In this document: in pieces, positions 18,015 to 26,870 of the stretch | Layout: the number at the start of each line of letters is the position of its first letter | Position numbering within the stretch: the stretch's first letter is position 1 | NCBI GenBank assembly: GCA_004292955.1 | Contig: RDXX01000009.1 | Location: 62,001 to 126,000 of the forward strand | Length of the DNA stretch: 64,000 nt | Source: Oscillatoriales cyanobacterium | Lineage (GTDB): Bacteria; Cyanobacteriota; Cyanobacteriia; Cyanobacteriales; Microcoleaceae | Reading direction: 5' to 3' | Notes under the pieces: model-generated | What the model saw: only the letters and a program-made list of their open reading frames with translations | Databases searched by the model: none | Told to the model about the DNA's origin: nothing | Program-made: the position numbers and the translations under genes

Positions 18015-19703
18015 ATGAACCGTGTCAGCATCAAGGGTGAACAACATCCGATTAAAAAAATCTTTAGCGATGACTTTATGTTCACCATTCCCCTCTACCA
18101 GCGTCCCTATGCTTGGACAAAGGAGGAAGCTGGGGAACTGCTGGAAGACCTGCTAACATTCTTGGGAGATGGTAACGAGACGATTGATGAACTCAACCCC
18201 TACTTTCTAGGCAGCATAGTTTTGATTAAATCGGAGCAGCCAGCCGCTGAAATTGTAGATGGTCAGCAACGTCTAACGACTCTCACCATACTACTAGCTG
18301 CTCTCAGGGCATCATTGCCAACAGAACACGCCAATGACTTGACCACTTTTCTATACCAAAGAGGCAGCTTGATTGCGGGTACTCCTAATCGTTACCGTTT
18401 GACTTTGCGCGAGCGAGATGCAGACTTTTTCAAGGAATATATTCAAAATGAAGGTGGTATTAACAAGCTCAAAGAGTTGAACAGTGTTGAGCTGATGGAT
18501 AGTCAGAAGCTGATTAAAGAAAATGCACATTTATTCTTGCAACGTTTCCATGCAATAGGCGAACATTGCTGTATACGCCTTGCCCAGTTCATCATTACTC
18601 AGTGCTTCTTAGTAGTGGTTTCTACGCCTGACTTTGACTCTGCATATCGGATATTCTCTGTGTTGAACAATAGGGGATTAGATCTTTCTGTAACTGATAT
18701 CTTGAAAGCTGACATTATCGGAAAAATACCCGAAAGTCAACAAGAAAAATATACTAAAAAGTGGGAAGATACCGAGGAGAATCTGGGACGCGAGTTATTC
18801 AAAGATTTGTTTTCTCATATTCGCATGATTAAGGAAAAGAAAAAACTTAGCAAGAGTATCCTTAAAGAGTTTCAAGAAAACATCAATCCTGCGGCTGGGC
18901 CTCAGCAATTCATTGATGAAATTTTAGCTCCTTATGCTAAGGCTTTTTCGGACATTTACAACTTAACCTATGAAAGCGAGGCGCGTGCACAGGAAATTAA
19001 TCAACTATTTAAATGGTTAAACAAAATTGATAATTTTGACTGGGTACCACCTGCCATTCTCTACCTATCTCGCAACCGTAACCGTAATAACCCCGATAAT
19101 TTGCTGCGTTTCTTTAGAGATTTAGACCGCCTTGCCGCAGGTTTAATGATTGTCCGCGCCAATATCAATGAGCGCATAGAACGTTACAGCAGATTGCTTA
19201 CTGCTATTGAGCAAGAGGAAGATTTATTCAATTCCTATTCACCGCTCCAGTTTACTCCTGAAGAGTCAAACAATATCCTTAGAGTCCTCGATAGTGACCT
19301 TTACCTAATGCAAAAAATTCGTCGTTATGTTTTGGTGCGCTTAGATGCTGCTCTGTCAGAAGGTGAAGCATCTTACAACTTCTCCAACATTACTGTCGAG
19401 CACGTACTTCCCCAAAATCTAGGTGCTAATAGTGAGTGGATGAAGTGGTTTGCTAATCAGCAAGAGCACGCTCAATATGTACATCGTCTTGGCAACTTAG
19501 TTTTACTATCTTGTGCGAAAAACACTCTGGCACAAAATTATGATTTTGATGTAAAAAAACAGAAGTATTTCACCACTAAAACAGGTGTTTCACCCTTTGC
19601 ACTTACTACCCAAGTGCTGCGGGAACAGGAATGGACGCCAGAAGTAATCGCTCGACGACAGAAAGAGCAGATTAATGTTCTCAAGAATCTTTGGCGCTTA
19701 TAG
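18015..19703 (+). CDS. GmrSD-like DUF262/DUF1524 protein (candidate defence nuclease)
   Basis: The 562-residue protein has the two-domain layout of type IV modification-dependent restriction enzymes GmrSD. The N-terminal DUF262 has IPLYQRPYAW (residues 25-34) and the nucleotide-binding motif EIVDGQQRLTTL (79-90). The C-terminal DUF1524 has an HNH-like site: NITVEHVLPQNLG, then HRLGNLVLLSCAKNTLA, supplying the histidine and asparagines. AGGA lies 9 bases upstream of the ATG. It stands alone with no restriction-modification partners nearby. GmrSD acts on modified phage DNA; which modification this protein recognises is unknown. Confidence 0.85.
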   Translation: MNRVSIKGEQHPIKKIFSDDFMFTIPLYQRPYAWTKEEAGELLEDLLTFLGDGNETIDELNPYFLGSIVLIKSEQPAAEIVDGQQRLTTLTILLAALRASLPTEHANDLTTFLYQRGSLIAGTPNRYRLTLRERDADFFKEYIQNEGGINKLKELNSVELMDSQKLIKENAHLFLQRFHAIGEHCCIRLAQFIITQCFLVVVSTPDFDSAYRIFSVLNNRGLDLSVTDILKADIIGKIPESQQEKYTKKWEDTEENLGRELFKDLFSHIRMIKEKKKLSKSILKEFQENINPAAGPQQFIDEILAPYAKAFSDIYNLTYESEARAQEINQLFKWLNKIDNFDWVPPAILYLSRNRNRNNPDNLLRFFRDLDRLAAGLMIVRANINERIERYSRLLTAIEQEEDLFNSYSPLQFTPEESNNILRVLDSDLYLMQKIRRYVLVRLDAALSEGEASYNFSNITVEHVLPQNLGANSEWMKWFANQQEHAQYVHRLGNLVLLSCAKNTLAQNYDFDVKKQKYFTTKTGVSPFALTTQVLREQEWTPEVIARRQKEQINVLKNLWRL

Positions 19704-20262
19704 GATAATTGAATTGGATATCAAATTGCTATTATCTATCCATCAGCACAAAAGCCAGAGCTAAAATTAACAATCAAACCAGAAATTGCTTCGGGTGCAT
19801 CTGGCGCAAGGAAGAGGGCGAAGCATGACCGCATATAAGTTATTAGTTATCATCTCCTATTTTCTGCGGTCATGCTTCGCCCCTACGCATATATTCGCTT
19901 GCATTGAGATGCACCCATTGCTTCAAGATTGAAAGCTAAAATCAAAGGAAAAGTTACTCATCCATAAATTAAAATAGAACCCTGTTGTTGGGTTCTCTTC
20001 TTGTTCTTGCGAACGAAACATGAAAAAAATTGGCGCGGCCTACACTGCTCTATCGAACAGTTCGGTCGTACATTACTGATTATAGCTTGCTTCTTAGCAG
20101 AAGGCAACCCATATTTCTAACTTGCCCGAAGGCTACACAGCCCAAAACCTACATCTGATGGCTCGATAGGATTGGTTACACCTCTGCTAAAAAATCGCAA
20201 TTCATCTGCGTTAATCTGCCGTTATCTGCGGTCAAAAAAATCGATATCCCGCAGCACAAACC
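19704..20262. other. Intergenic region with a MITE-like element and a small hairpin
   Basis: Apart from the element at 19793-19916, this stretch holds a short hairpin GAACCC...GGGTTC followed by a T-rich run (19977-20010), a possible weak terminator for the GmrSD-like gene. No gene is seen. Confidence 0.4.
19793..19916. mobile_element. MITE-like element, GGGTGCATCT family, copy 1
   Basis: A 124-bp element with ends GGGTGCATCT and AGATGCACCC and an internal inverted repeat (GGGCGAAGCATGACCGCAT / GCGGTCATGCTTCGCCC). It is bounded on both sides by the 8-bp direct repeat ATTGCTTC (19785-19792 and 19917-19924), which marks transposition. There is no coding capacity. Copy 2 is at 59278-59400. Confidence 0.88.
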
Positions 20263-20733
20263 TTACTTTTTAGGCCGCTGCTGCTGGTAAACGCTGACAA
20301 CTTTGTCCGCATAAGTAGCAGTGGCGCCACTTTTGCAAGCTGCGGATTCTCCTGTCATCCACCAGCAAGCGGCGCGGCGGATAGCGGTTAATTCATTGTT
20401 GCTGCTAGCTTTGTATTCGTCGCGCAGCAAATCGCCGACGATACAGGTAACAATTGTTTTGGCTTTTGTGGCGTCGGCTTCAAATTGTTGCGGTGTTAAA
20501 TCTTGTTTGGTACAGAATTTTGCCCAGCGGGAAATATTATTCGGTAAAACTTGCCACTGACTGTACATTCCGTCATTTGCGGTTTGCGGCGGGGCGGCTT
20601 GTCGCAGCGCTTCTACGAGGGCGGAAACTTGCGCGTCGGTGACTGCGGCTGCGGCTGGAAGTGTTTGGAATCCGAGACTCACGATTAGGCTGCTGAGTAG
20701 TAGATTGGTTTTTGCGATCGATTTAAAGTTCAT
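20263..20733 (-). CDS. Secreted hypothetical protein with four cysteines
   Basis: The 156-residue protein starts with a signal peptide (KTNLLLSSLIVSLGFQTLPAAAA) with cleavage expected near residue 30. The mature part is helical and contains cysteines in WAKFCTKQDL, TIVTCIVG, RAACWWMTG and SAACKSG, which could form two disulfides in the periplasm. No characterised family is recognised. It appears to be a lone gene, with no clear partner; the HigBA-like pair lies downstream of its promoter on the other strand. Confidence 0.7.
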   Translation of the reverse strand: MNFKSIAKTNLLLSSLIVSLGFQTLPAAAAVTDAQVSALVEALRQAAPPQTANDGMYSQWQVLPNNISRWAKFCTKQDLTPQQFEADATKAKTIVTCIVGDLLRDEYKASSNNELTAIRRAACWWMTGESAACKSGATATYADKVVSVYQQQRPKK

Positions 20734-20903
20734 TCACAATTCCCTGTTTTAATCAAAGTTTCCTGCACAAGGTTTACCTGAAAGGCGATCTCATGCCTCT
20801 GTCTTAAGTATGATTTGCTTGGGGAAGGCGGTGGCGATTCCCTACGGGATAGCTACGCTTCACAGCCTTATTATAGAAATTGGCAAAGAATTAGGATAAA
20901 ATT

Positions 20904-21251
20904 GTGGAAGTACAACCCAGGGAAATTACAAGTTACGGTACATCAGATGGCAAATTTCCTTTCGACGAGTGGCTTGATTCCGTTCGCGATCGGAATGTCA
21001 GATTTAGAATCAAGTCTAGGCTTGACCGAGTTCAACAAGGCAATCTCGGAGATATCAAGTCAGTAGGAGAAGGAGTTTTTGAACTCAGAATTAATTATGG
21101 CCCGGGCTACCGCGTCTACTTCGGACAAGTTGGGTTGACAGTGGTGGTCATCCTGGTAGCCGGAGATAAAAGCACTCAAGAACAAGATATTCGACAAGCC
21201 ATAGCATACTGGAAAGATTATGAAAGACGTGAAAGCACCGACAAGTCATAG
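20904..21251 (+). CDS. higB: RelE/HigB-type toxin (addiction module killer protein family)
   Basis: The start at GTG 20904 has AGGAT 7 bases upstream and gives 115 residues. The protein shows the Gp49-like/HigB pattern: FPFDEWLDSVRDRNVRFRIKSRLDRVQQGNLGDIKSVGEGVFELRINYGPGYRVYF, then VVILVAGDKSTQEQDIRQAIAYWKDY. Members are ribosome-dependent mRNA interferases. The GPGYRVYF and GDKSTQ..DI motifs are those of the putative addiction-module killer subfamily. The gene overlaps the antitoxin gene by 32 bp, toxin first, which is the HigBA order. Confidence 0.85.
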   Translation: MEVQPREITSYGTSDGKFPFDEWLDSVRDRNVRFRIKSRLDRVQQGNLGDIKSVGEGVFELRINYGPGYRVYFGQVGLTVVVILVAGDKSTQEQDIRQAIAYWKDYERRESTDKS

Positions 21252-21606
21252 CTACCGCGAGTACCTCATTGAATCTCTCAAAGAGGCTGAAGAAGCTGCT
21301 GGTTACATCGGGGCTATTTTGGAAGAAAAAGATCCTGAACCCGCACTTTTGAGAAATGCCATCAGAAATGTGATTGAGGCTCGAATCAGGATGAATGCTC
21401 TTTCGGAGTCGGCAAAAGAACATCACGAAAAACTCGACAAGATGCTGACTGAAAGCGGCGGTTCGGAAATTTACAGTTTGGTAGAATTGCTTGAAGCTTT
21501 AGGGTTTAAACTAGAAATTACGATCGCAAATATTGAGTTGCCGGCCGAGTCGGAATCAACAACTTTTGTGGAATCAGAATTATGCCCGGAACCTGCTAAT
21601 CTATAA
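21220..21606 (+). CDS. higA: HigA-like antitoxin
   Basis: The 128-residue protein starts at ATG 21220 inside the toxin gene. Its N-terminus (SHSYREYLIESLKEAEEAAGYIGAILEE) is the signature of the addiction-module antidote family. The expected helix-turn-helix region is degenerate (NALSESAKEHHEKLDKML..., then YSLVELLEALGFKLEI), so DNA binding may be weakened. A C-terminal acidic tail of about 25 residues is longer than usual. It should neutralise the upstream toxin and repress the operon. Confidence 0.8.
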   Translation: MKDVKAPTSHSYREYLIESLKEAEEAAGYIGAILEEKDPEPALLRNAIRNVIEARIRMNALSESAKEHHEKLDKMLTESGGSEIYSLVELLEALGFKLEITIANIELPAESESTTFVESELCPEPANL

Positions 21607-21732
21607 CGAGTTGGAAGTCGATCGCATTCTGTGCATCGGTCAGGGCGGGTTTATAGATATTGTGAATGTGAATCAAAGATTTTTTGTGAACCCGCCCCTA
21701 CAAATATGGTCGTTAATTCACCGAGAATCATA

Positions 21733-22935
21733 TCACCGCTCTATCGCAAAATCTAATAGTCGGTGAGCCATTTCTAGCTTGCTGCAAGGTGCGATTTCTA
21801 CTTGCTTCCCGGCGGTATTAATTAATATTGCTTGATTGGTATTGCTGCCGAAACCTGCACCTATTTTATCGATCGGGTTTGCGGCAATTACATCCAGCTT
21901 CTTAGCCCGCAATTTCTCCACCGCAGGCTTGACAATATCCCCAGTTTGTGCTGCAAAGCCGATGAGTTTTTGGTGTGGCTGCTTCAAGTTCCCCAACTCT
22001 GCCACAATATCGGCTACAGGCGCTAACGGTAAAGAATTGGGGAGCGATCGCTTTGGCAATTTCTGATTACTGCGATCGACTGGTTTGACATCCGCCACCG
22101 CCGCCGCCATCACCGTCAAATCGGCATCGTGAAAGCATTCTAGCATCGCCTGTCGCATTTCTTGGGCGCTGGTAACTGCGATCGCCCGCACACCAGACAG
22201 CGACAATTCGCCAGTTATGCTGTGTACCAGCGTCACAGCCGCGCCGCGATGCAGTGCAGCTTGCGCCAAAGCTATGCCCATTTTGCCGGTAGAAGGATTG
22301 CCAATAAACCGCACCGGATCGAGGTGTTCTCGGGTTCCTCCCGCACTGATTAACACCCGCTTGCCCGCTAAATCTCGATCGCCCTTGGTATACAACAGCG
22401 ACTCAATATGAGGCAAAATCTCATTAGGTTCAGCCATCCGGCCAACACCCGCGCGATCGCACGCCAGCATTCCCGCCCCCGGATTCGCCGCATGATAGCG
22501 CCGATAAGTCAACACTTCCCGCCAATTCCGCTGCACCGCCGGCTGTTCCCACATATCAGTATTCATCGCCGGCGCCAGCAGAATCGGGCAAGTAGAAGCT
22601 AAGACAGTATTAGTCAACAAATTATCAGCAAAACCCCCCGCCAACTTAGCCAAAGTATTAGCAGTCAGGGGAGCAATTACAAAAACTTCCGCCCATTCTC
22701 CCAGTTGAATATGCAGCGGGCGGCCGTGATTTGCTTGCCAAAAATCCTTGTCTGTAAAAGCAGGATGGCGGGAAAGAGTAGCAAAAGTCAAAGGCGCGAC
22801 AAACTCCCCGGCCGCATCCGTAAGAATTGCTTTAACTTCAGCTCCTGCTTTTGCTAAAGTTGAAACTACTTCACAAACTTTGTAAGCGGCAATCCCGCCA
22901 CTAACGCCGATTAAAATTCGTCTACCTTTCACCAT
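21733..22935 (-). CDS. coaBC: Bifunctional phosphopantothenoylcysteine decarboxylase / phosphopantothenate-cysteine ligase
   Basis: The 400-residue protein covers both halves of the coenzyme A biosynthesis enzyme. The N-terminal FMN decarboxylase (CoaC, about 1-185) begins [15 protein letters not shown] and has the active-site region [33 protein letters not shown] with PAMNTDMW. The C-terminal CoaB ligase (about 190-400) has [27 protein letters not shown] and AAAVADVKP, plus [10 protein letters not shown]. Length is as usual. The start is ATG 22935. It is a housekeeping, cytosolic enzyme. Confidence 0.95.
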   Translation of the reverse strand: MVKGRRILIGVSGGIAAYKVCEVVSTLAKAGAEVKAILTDAAGEFVAPLTFATLSRHPAFTDKDFWQANHGRPLHIQLGEWAEVFVIAPLTANTLAKLAGGFADNLLTNTVLASTCPILLAPAMNTDMWEQPAVQRNWREVLTYRRYHAANPGAGMLACDRAGVGRMAEPNEILPHIESLLYTKGDRDLAGKRVLISAGGTREHLDPVRFIGNPSTGKMGIALAQAALHRGAAVTLVHSITGELSLSGVRAIAVTSAQEMRQAMLECFHDADLTVMAAAVADVKPVDRSNQKLPKRSLPNSLPLAPVADIVAELGNLKQPHQKLIGFAAQTGDIVKPAVEKLRAKKLDVIAANPIDKIGAGFGSNTNQAILINTAGKQVEIAPCSKLEMAHRLLDFAIER

Positions 22936-22955
22936 AGGATTTTATATTTTAGATA

Positions 22956-23074
22956 GGGAGCATCTCAGTTTTGCATATAGTGCGAGCGTCCCCGCTCGCG
23001 AGTATTATACTGCTCGCGAGCGGGGACGCTCGCACTATAATGAAAAATGCTTTTTTCAAAAATGAGATGATCCC
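22956..23074. mobile_element. MITE-like element, GGGAGCATCTCAG family, copy 1
   Basis: A 119-bp element with ends GGGAGCATCTCAG and TGAGATGATCCC around a long core hairpin (TAGTGCGAGCGTCCCCGCTC and its inverse). It is bounded by the 8-bp direct repeat TTTAGATA (22948-22955 and 23075-23082). The other copy is at 33595-33709. Confidence 0.88.
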
Positions 23075-23123
23075 TTTAGATAAAAAACGACTTACTTATA
23101 ATATTATTTGGATATAAGATTGG

Positions 23124-23182
23124 TTGGTAGTGAGGACTTTAGTCCGCATCCATGAAGGACTAAAGTCCTCACTACCAACCTT
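23124..23182. repeat. GTAGTGAGGACTTTAGTCC hairpin
   Basis: A single inverted repeat, arms GGTTGGTAGTGAGGACTTTA / TAAAGTCCTCACTACCAACC. It is the same family as at 14668-14802. Confidence 0.8.
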
Positions 23183-23327
23183 GTTTCATATTTCAATAAA
23201 AAAGAATCAAGAAAGAAGTTGAGATGAAAACAGACAAAAATCCATAACTCATCTGTTCAATCCGCAACAAAATATGCTGCTAACTTCTTCCTCAATCCCG
23301 TCGAAATTTTGAGCTAGATTTTTAAGC

Positions 23328-23540
23328 CTATGCTTCGTCGTAGGCTTCCATATCCAGAAGGTGGAGATAGGGTTCAACCATCTCCGGCCGCTGAAAGGCA
23401 AGCGATCGCAACAAATGCCAATCATTCAATCCCTCAAAAGGATCTGTATAATCGTCAACTTCCAAACGGACAGCCAATTCTGCCACGTCCTCAGAAGTAA
23501 GTACAGCAATATCGCGCGATGCTTTGGTTAAAGTTTTCAT
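23328..23540 (-). CDS. Small conserved cyanobacterial protein, DUF2555-like (70 aa)
   Basis: A 70-residue acidic protein: MKTLTKASRDIAVLTSEDVAEL, then RLEVDDYTDPFEGLNDWHLLRSLAFQRPEMVEPYLHLLDMEAYDEA. The DPFEGLNDWHLLRALAFQRP-type core is strongly conserved in cyanobacteria and I believe corresponds to DUF2555, whose function is unknown. No signal or membrane segment is seen. It lies 45 bp beyond the stop codon region of the convergent-side esterase gene and is read in the same direction. Confidence 0.75.
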   Translation of the reverse strand: MKTLTKASRDIAVLTSEDVAELAVRLEVDDYTDPFEGLNDWHLLRSLAFQRPEMVEPYLHLLDMEAYDEA

Positions 23541-23585
23541 TTTTTGACCCTGCCCGAGACTTCCGCCATACTATATCCTAAGCCT

Positions 23586-24212
23586 TTAATCAGATTTAGA
23601 CACAGTTTCTACAACAAAACTTCGCATTACATCTACAACTTCCGGCAGAATCTCGTGTCCCATGTTAAATTCTCGATACTGCACGGGTGCTCCCCAAGCA
23701 GTCAAACTCTCGCGCGATCGCACCGCAGCACTAACGGGCACAATATTATCTTGAGTACCGTGCACGATCGAAACAGGCGGCAAAGCACTCCCAGCAACGG
23801 GCGAAATCGACGAGTGCAAATAACCGCTCAGACAAATTAAACCAGCTACGGGCAAAGTCAAACCCACATCCAGAGTCATCGCCCCGCCTTGAGAAAAGCC
23901 TCCTAAAATCGTGCGAGACAAAGGCACGCCCGTGCTGCTTTCCAAAGACAGCAATAATTCCTTCAGCAATTCCCTGCTTTCTACCAATCCCTCAGCATCT
24001 TTGTTTGCCAAGTCATACCACATTTTGCCACCCATTACCTGGGGATGGGGAAACGGAGCATCGGGAAACACAAACTGATAATCCGGCAAATTGAAAGCCG
24101 GTGCTAACGCAGTCAAATCCCGAGCATTAGCACCCCATCCGTGCAAAGCGACAATTAAAGCGACTGGTTTGCGATCGGTGGTTGGCGGAATGCTAATAAA
24201 TTGTAAAGACAT
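23586..24212 (-). CDS. Alpha/beta-hydrolase, phospholipase/carboxylesterase family
   Basis: The 208-residue cytosolic protein has the esterase layout: LIVALHGWGANARDLTAL (oxyanion hole HGWG), the nucleophile elbow LGGFSQGGAMTLDVG (Ser at GFSQG), the acid near PVSIVHGTQDNIVP, and the histidine in FNMGHEIL. This matches the small carboxylesterases that act on short acyl or lysophospholipid esters. The start is ATG 24212. Confidence 0.88.
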   Translation of the reverse strand: MSLQFISIPPTTDRKPVALIVALHGWGANARDLTALAPAFNLPDYQFVFPDAPFPHPQVMGGKMWYDLANKDAEGLVESRELLKELLLSLESSTGVPLSRTILGGFSQGGAMTLDVGLTLPVAGLICLSGYLHSSISPVAGSALPPVSIVHGTQDNIVPVSAAVRSRESLTAWGAPVQYREFNMGHEILPEVVDVMRSFVVETVSKSD

Positions 24213-24566
24213 CGTAATTAGTAATTGGTAATCAGACCTTACTACAATGATAAATTGTCGCGGCGCGTAAAATCCCAGATATTTGTTTTCGGTAATATTT
24301 AAATGTAAATTAGGATGTGCTTGCTAATATCGTTTCCGGTTGCATCGGTATTGTTTAAACTGTCAACTGTCAATTAAGGATCGCAAATTAAATAATTTAT
24401 ACATATTTGTGGGATGGGCGTCCCGCCCGTCTAGAAAGAACGGGTTCTCCCGCCCATCCCACAATAACAATAAAAATTGTAAGTTATTTAATTCTCATTC
24501 CTAAGAGGGCCCGCACTCTTGGCACCGCCATATAACTGTCAACTGTCAACTGTCAACTGTCAACTG
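24213..24566. other. Intergenic region with MITE-like element and heptamer array
   Basis: It holds the GGATCGC/CATTCC element (24380-24503) and a TTGACAG array (24534-24574, complement) that reaches into the end of the histidine kinase gene. No gene is seen. Confidence 0.5.
24380..24503. mobile_element. MITE-like hairpin element, GGATCGC/CATTCC family, copy 2
   Basis: The left end GGATCGCAAATTAAATAATT and the right end TTATTTAATTCTCATTCC flank a palindromic core (GTGGGATGGGCGTCCCGCCCG and inverse). Flanking 3-bp repeat is TAA. Total length about 124 bp. Confidence 0.75.
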
Positions 24567-24574
24567 TCAACTGA
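24534..24574. repeat. TTGACAG heptamer array overlapping the histidine kinase stop codon
   Basis: Five to six copies of CAACTGT run head to tail. Read on the minus strand, the last kinase codons GTC AGT TGA come from the repeat, so the array supplies the stop codon and the last serine. Confidence 0.8.
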
Positions 24575-26651
24575 CGCGTACCGCTGATGAAATATTAGCA
24601 ACTGATTGCTCGGGCTGTTGCCGCACGGGTACCTCAATCCAGAATTCAGTTCCCTCTCCCGGAGCCGATACGCACCTGAGCGAACCTTGATGTTTTTCCA
24701 CTATTTGATAGCTAATCGACAATCCCAATCCGGTACCTTTGCCTACAGGTTTGGTAGTAAAAAATGGCTCAAACAAACGTTGTTTTACCTTCTCCGTCAT
24801 GCCCGCTCCATTGTCCGCGATCCGCACGCACGCACAATTATAACTTAAAAGTTCAGTGCGAATCACAATGGTAGGTAAACAAGGCGACTCTGAGGAAGAT
24901 TTTGCGATTAAATGTTTATTTTTTGCGCCGTCATACAAAACATCAATCGCATTGCTTAAAATATTCATGAATACCTGATTTAATTGTCCTGCCCAGCACT
25001 CCACCAAGGGCAATTTGCCGTATTCTTTGATAATTTTAATGCCGGGAAAATCACCGTTAGCTTTTAGCCTACCGTCCAAAATCATCAAGGTACTGTCAAG
25101 GCCTTCGTGAAGATCGACCGACTTCATTTCAGCTTCATCCAAACGCGAAAAATTTCGCAGAGAAAGCACAATCTGGCGGATGCGTTCGGCTCCTACATTC
25201 ATCGATTTTAGGAGTTTAGGCAAGTCTTCACTAATGAATTCCAAATCGATCTCTTGTAGTTTTCCTTGTACTTCTGGCGTTGGGTTGGGATATTGCTGCT
25301 GGTATATTTTCACAAGTTCCAGCAAGTTTTGAGTATATTCGCCTGTATGGCTCAGGTTGCCAGAAATAAAGCAGACAGGATTGTTAATTTCGTGAGCGAC
25401 TCCAGCCACCAACTGCCCCAAGCTGGACATTTTTTCAGTTTGGATTAGTTTTAATTGCGCTGACTGTAAATTTGTCAGTGCCGTTTCTAGTTCAGCGGTG
25501 CGCTCTTTTAGTTGAATTGTACGATCGCGCACTTGGTGTTCTACTTTGGCTGTACGTCCTAGAGACATCAACAGGTAAGCCGTCAAGCTGCCACTCATCA
25601 AAAGCCCGATCGCGCCAATTGCCAGCGAACCCTCATGGGCGCTCAGACTATCGTACCCCTTTCCCGGCAAAACTAGCAGCATCCACTGGCGGTCTGCTAC
25701 GTTGAATGTGCGAGTGCAAGCACTCTTATTTTCACAGATAGGTTGCCGGAGATTAGTTAACTCTGGATGTTCTAGTTGTGGATTATCTATAAACTGCTTG
25801 GTTTGCGAGTCGTAGCGCATCAAAAACCGTTCTTTTTCTGTGGCGGAGTTGTCATAGAGATAAAAATTTATGTGGTCTAAATTCAGTGATTCTAAATAAA
25901 AATTGACCATATTGGTAATCTGAAACACACCTGAAATCACTCCCCTGAGGTTTTCGCGGCTGTTTGCCGAGTTATCTGGAGAACTTGCGCGGCCAGGTAC
26001 TGGCAGAAATAGTTGCACTCCAGGTCTATCGTTCTTAATTAATTTAATCTTCCCCGAAGCAGCTATTTTCCCGGTATTCACCGACTTCTCTAAAGCTGCT
26101 TTGCGTTCGGGATTGGAAGCCAGATCGAAACCCAGTGATTTTGTATCTGCTTCCAGGGCTTCTCTGTACGTGACAGGAAAATATTCCGATCGCGCTTTTA
26201 CTGGTACAGGCTTTTTGTCAGCATCTCGCTCGTAGATTTGAAATGCCCGAAAACCTTCGGCTCGAATTGTCTGTTCGTAAGCTGCTTTGTCCGCAGCCGG
26301 GACGCGCAAAACCCAGTTTACAGAAAAGACAGCAGCATTTCGGGACAGTGCCGGTTGAACGAATTCCCTCAAATCTTGTCTGCTAACTTCAGCAGATGCG
26401 CTGTAGAATGCTTGAATTGAGTACAGAAAATCTAAGTTTTTGTTGATGCTTTGCTGTAAAGTCGCATTCAGGCGATCGGCTTGCTGATGAAATTCTGCTG
26501 CCATCCGCTGATTTTCCCAATTCCAGACAACGGCAGCCGCTATCAATGACAAGCCGGCACCCGTGCAAAGAGTCAACGCTGCTGGAATGTAGCGGCGATA
26601 CGACTGTAAATTTTTCGTCAGTGAATTAAACCAATTGCTCGCAACATTCAT
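24567..26651 (-). CDS. CHASE-domain sensor histidine kinase
   Basis: I place the start at ATG 26651 (MNVASNWFNSLTKN); an in-frame TTG at 26747 would add 32 residues. The protein has an N-terminal membrane helix, an extracytoplasmic CHASE domain of about 220 residues (FSVNWVLRVPAADKAAYEQTIRAEGF, FPVTYREALEADTKSLGFDLASNPERK), a second helix (SLAIGAIGLLMSGSLTAYLLM), a short coiled coil, then the kinase core: H-box LVAGVAHEINNPVCFISGNL and the ATPase N, G1 and G2 boxes (QVFMNILSNAIDVL, IADNGAGM, GKGTGLGLSISYQIVEKHQG). No receiver is attached and no response regulator gene adjoins. It lies downstream of cphA2 in the same direction, behind a set of 55-bp-spaced repeats. Confidence 0.9.
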   Translation of the reverse strand: MNVASNWFNSLTKNLQSYRRYIPAALTLCTGAGLSLIAAAVVWNWENQRMAAEFHQQADRLNATLQQSINKNLDFLYSIQAFYSASAEVSRQDLREFVQPALSRNAAVFSVNWVLRVPAADKAAYEQTIRAEGFRAFQIYERDADKKPVPVKARSEYFPVTYREALEADTKSLGFDLASNPERKAALEKSVNTGKIAASGKIKLIKNDRPGVQLFLPVPGRASSPDNSANSRENLRGVISGVFQITNMVNFYLESLNLDHINFYLYDNSATEKERFLMRYDSQTKQFIDNPQLEHPELTNLRQPICENKSACTRTFNVADRQWMLLVLPGKGYDSLSAHEGSLAIGAIGLLMSGSLTAYLLMSLGRTAKVEHQVRDRTIQLKERTAELETALTNLQSAQLKLIQTEKMSSLGQLVAGVAHEINNPVCFISGNLSHTGEYTQNLLELVKIYQQQYPNPTPEVQGKLQEIDLEFISEDLPKLLKSMNVGAERIRQIVLSLRNFSRLDEAEMKSVDLHEGLDSTLMILDGRLKANGDFPGIKIIKEYGKLPLVECWAGQLNQVFMNILSNAIDVLYDGAKNKHLIAKSSSESPCLPTIVIRTELLSYNCACVRIADNGAGMTEKVKQRLFEPFFTTKPVGKGTGLGLSISYQIVEKHQGSLRCVSAPGEGTEFWIEVPVRQQPEQSVANISSAVRVS

Positions 26652-26870
26652 ATTTCCAGAGTTTTTGGCACCGGAGTGCGATTCGTTTAAATAGTTCTGA
26701 ATTTCCTTGATAACACGATCGACAGCGCAGAAACAAGATTGTGTCAAAACTTAAGATCGCACAAATATGAATTTATCTTCATAAAGTTCGGTTTCTACGA
26801 AAATATTAGTTTGGTAACGACAATATAACAATTACTTTACCTCAGTATATTGCGCCGAATGCACCTTACA

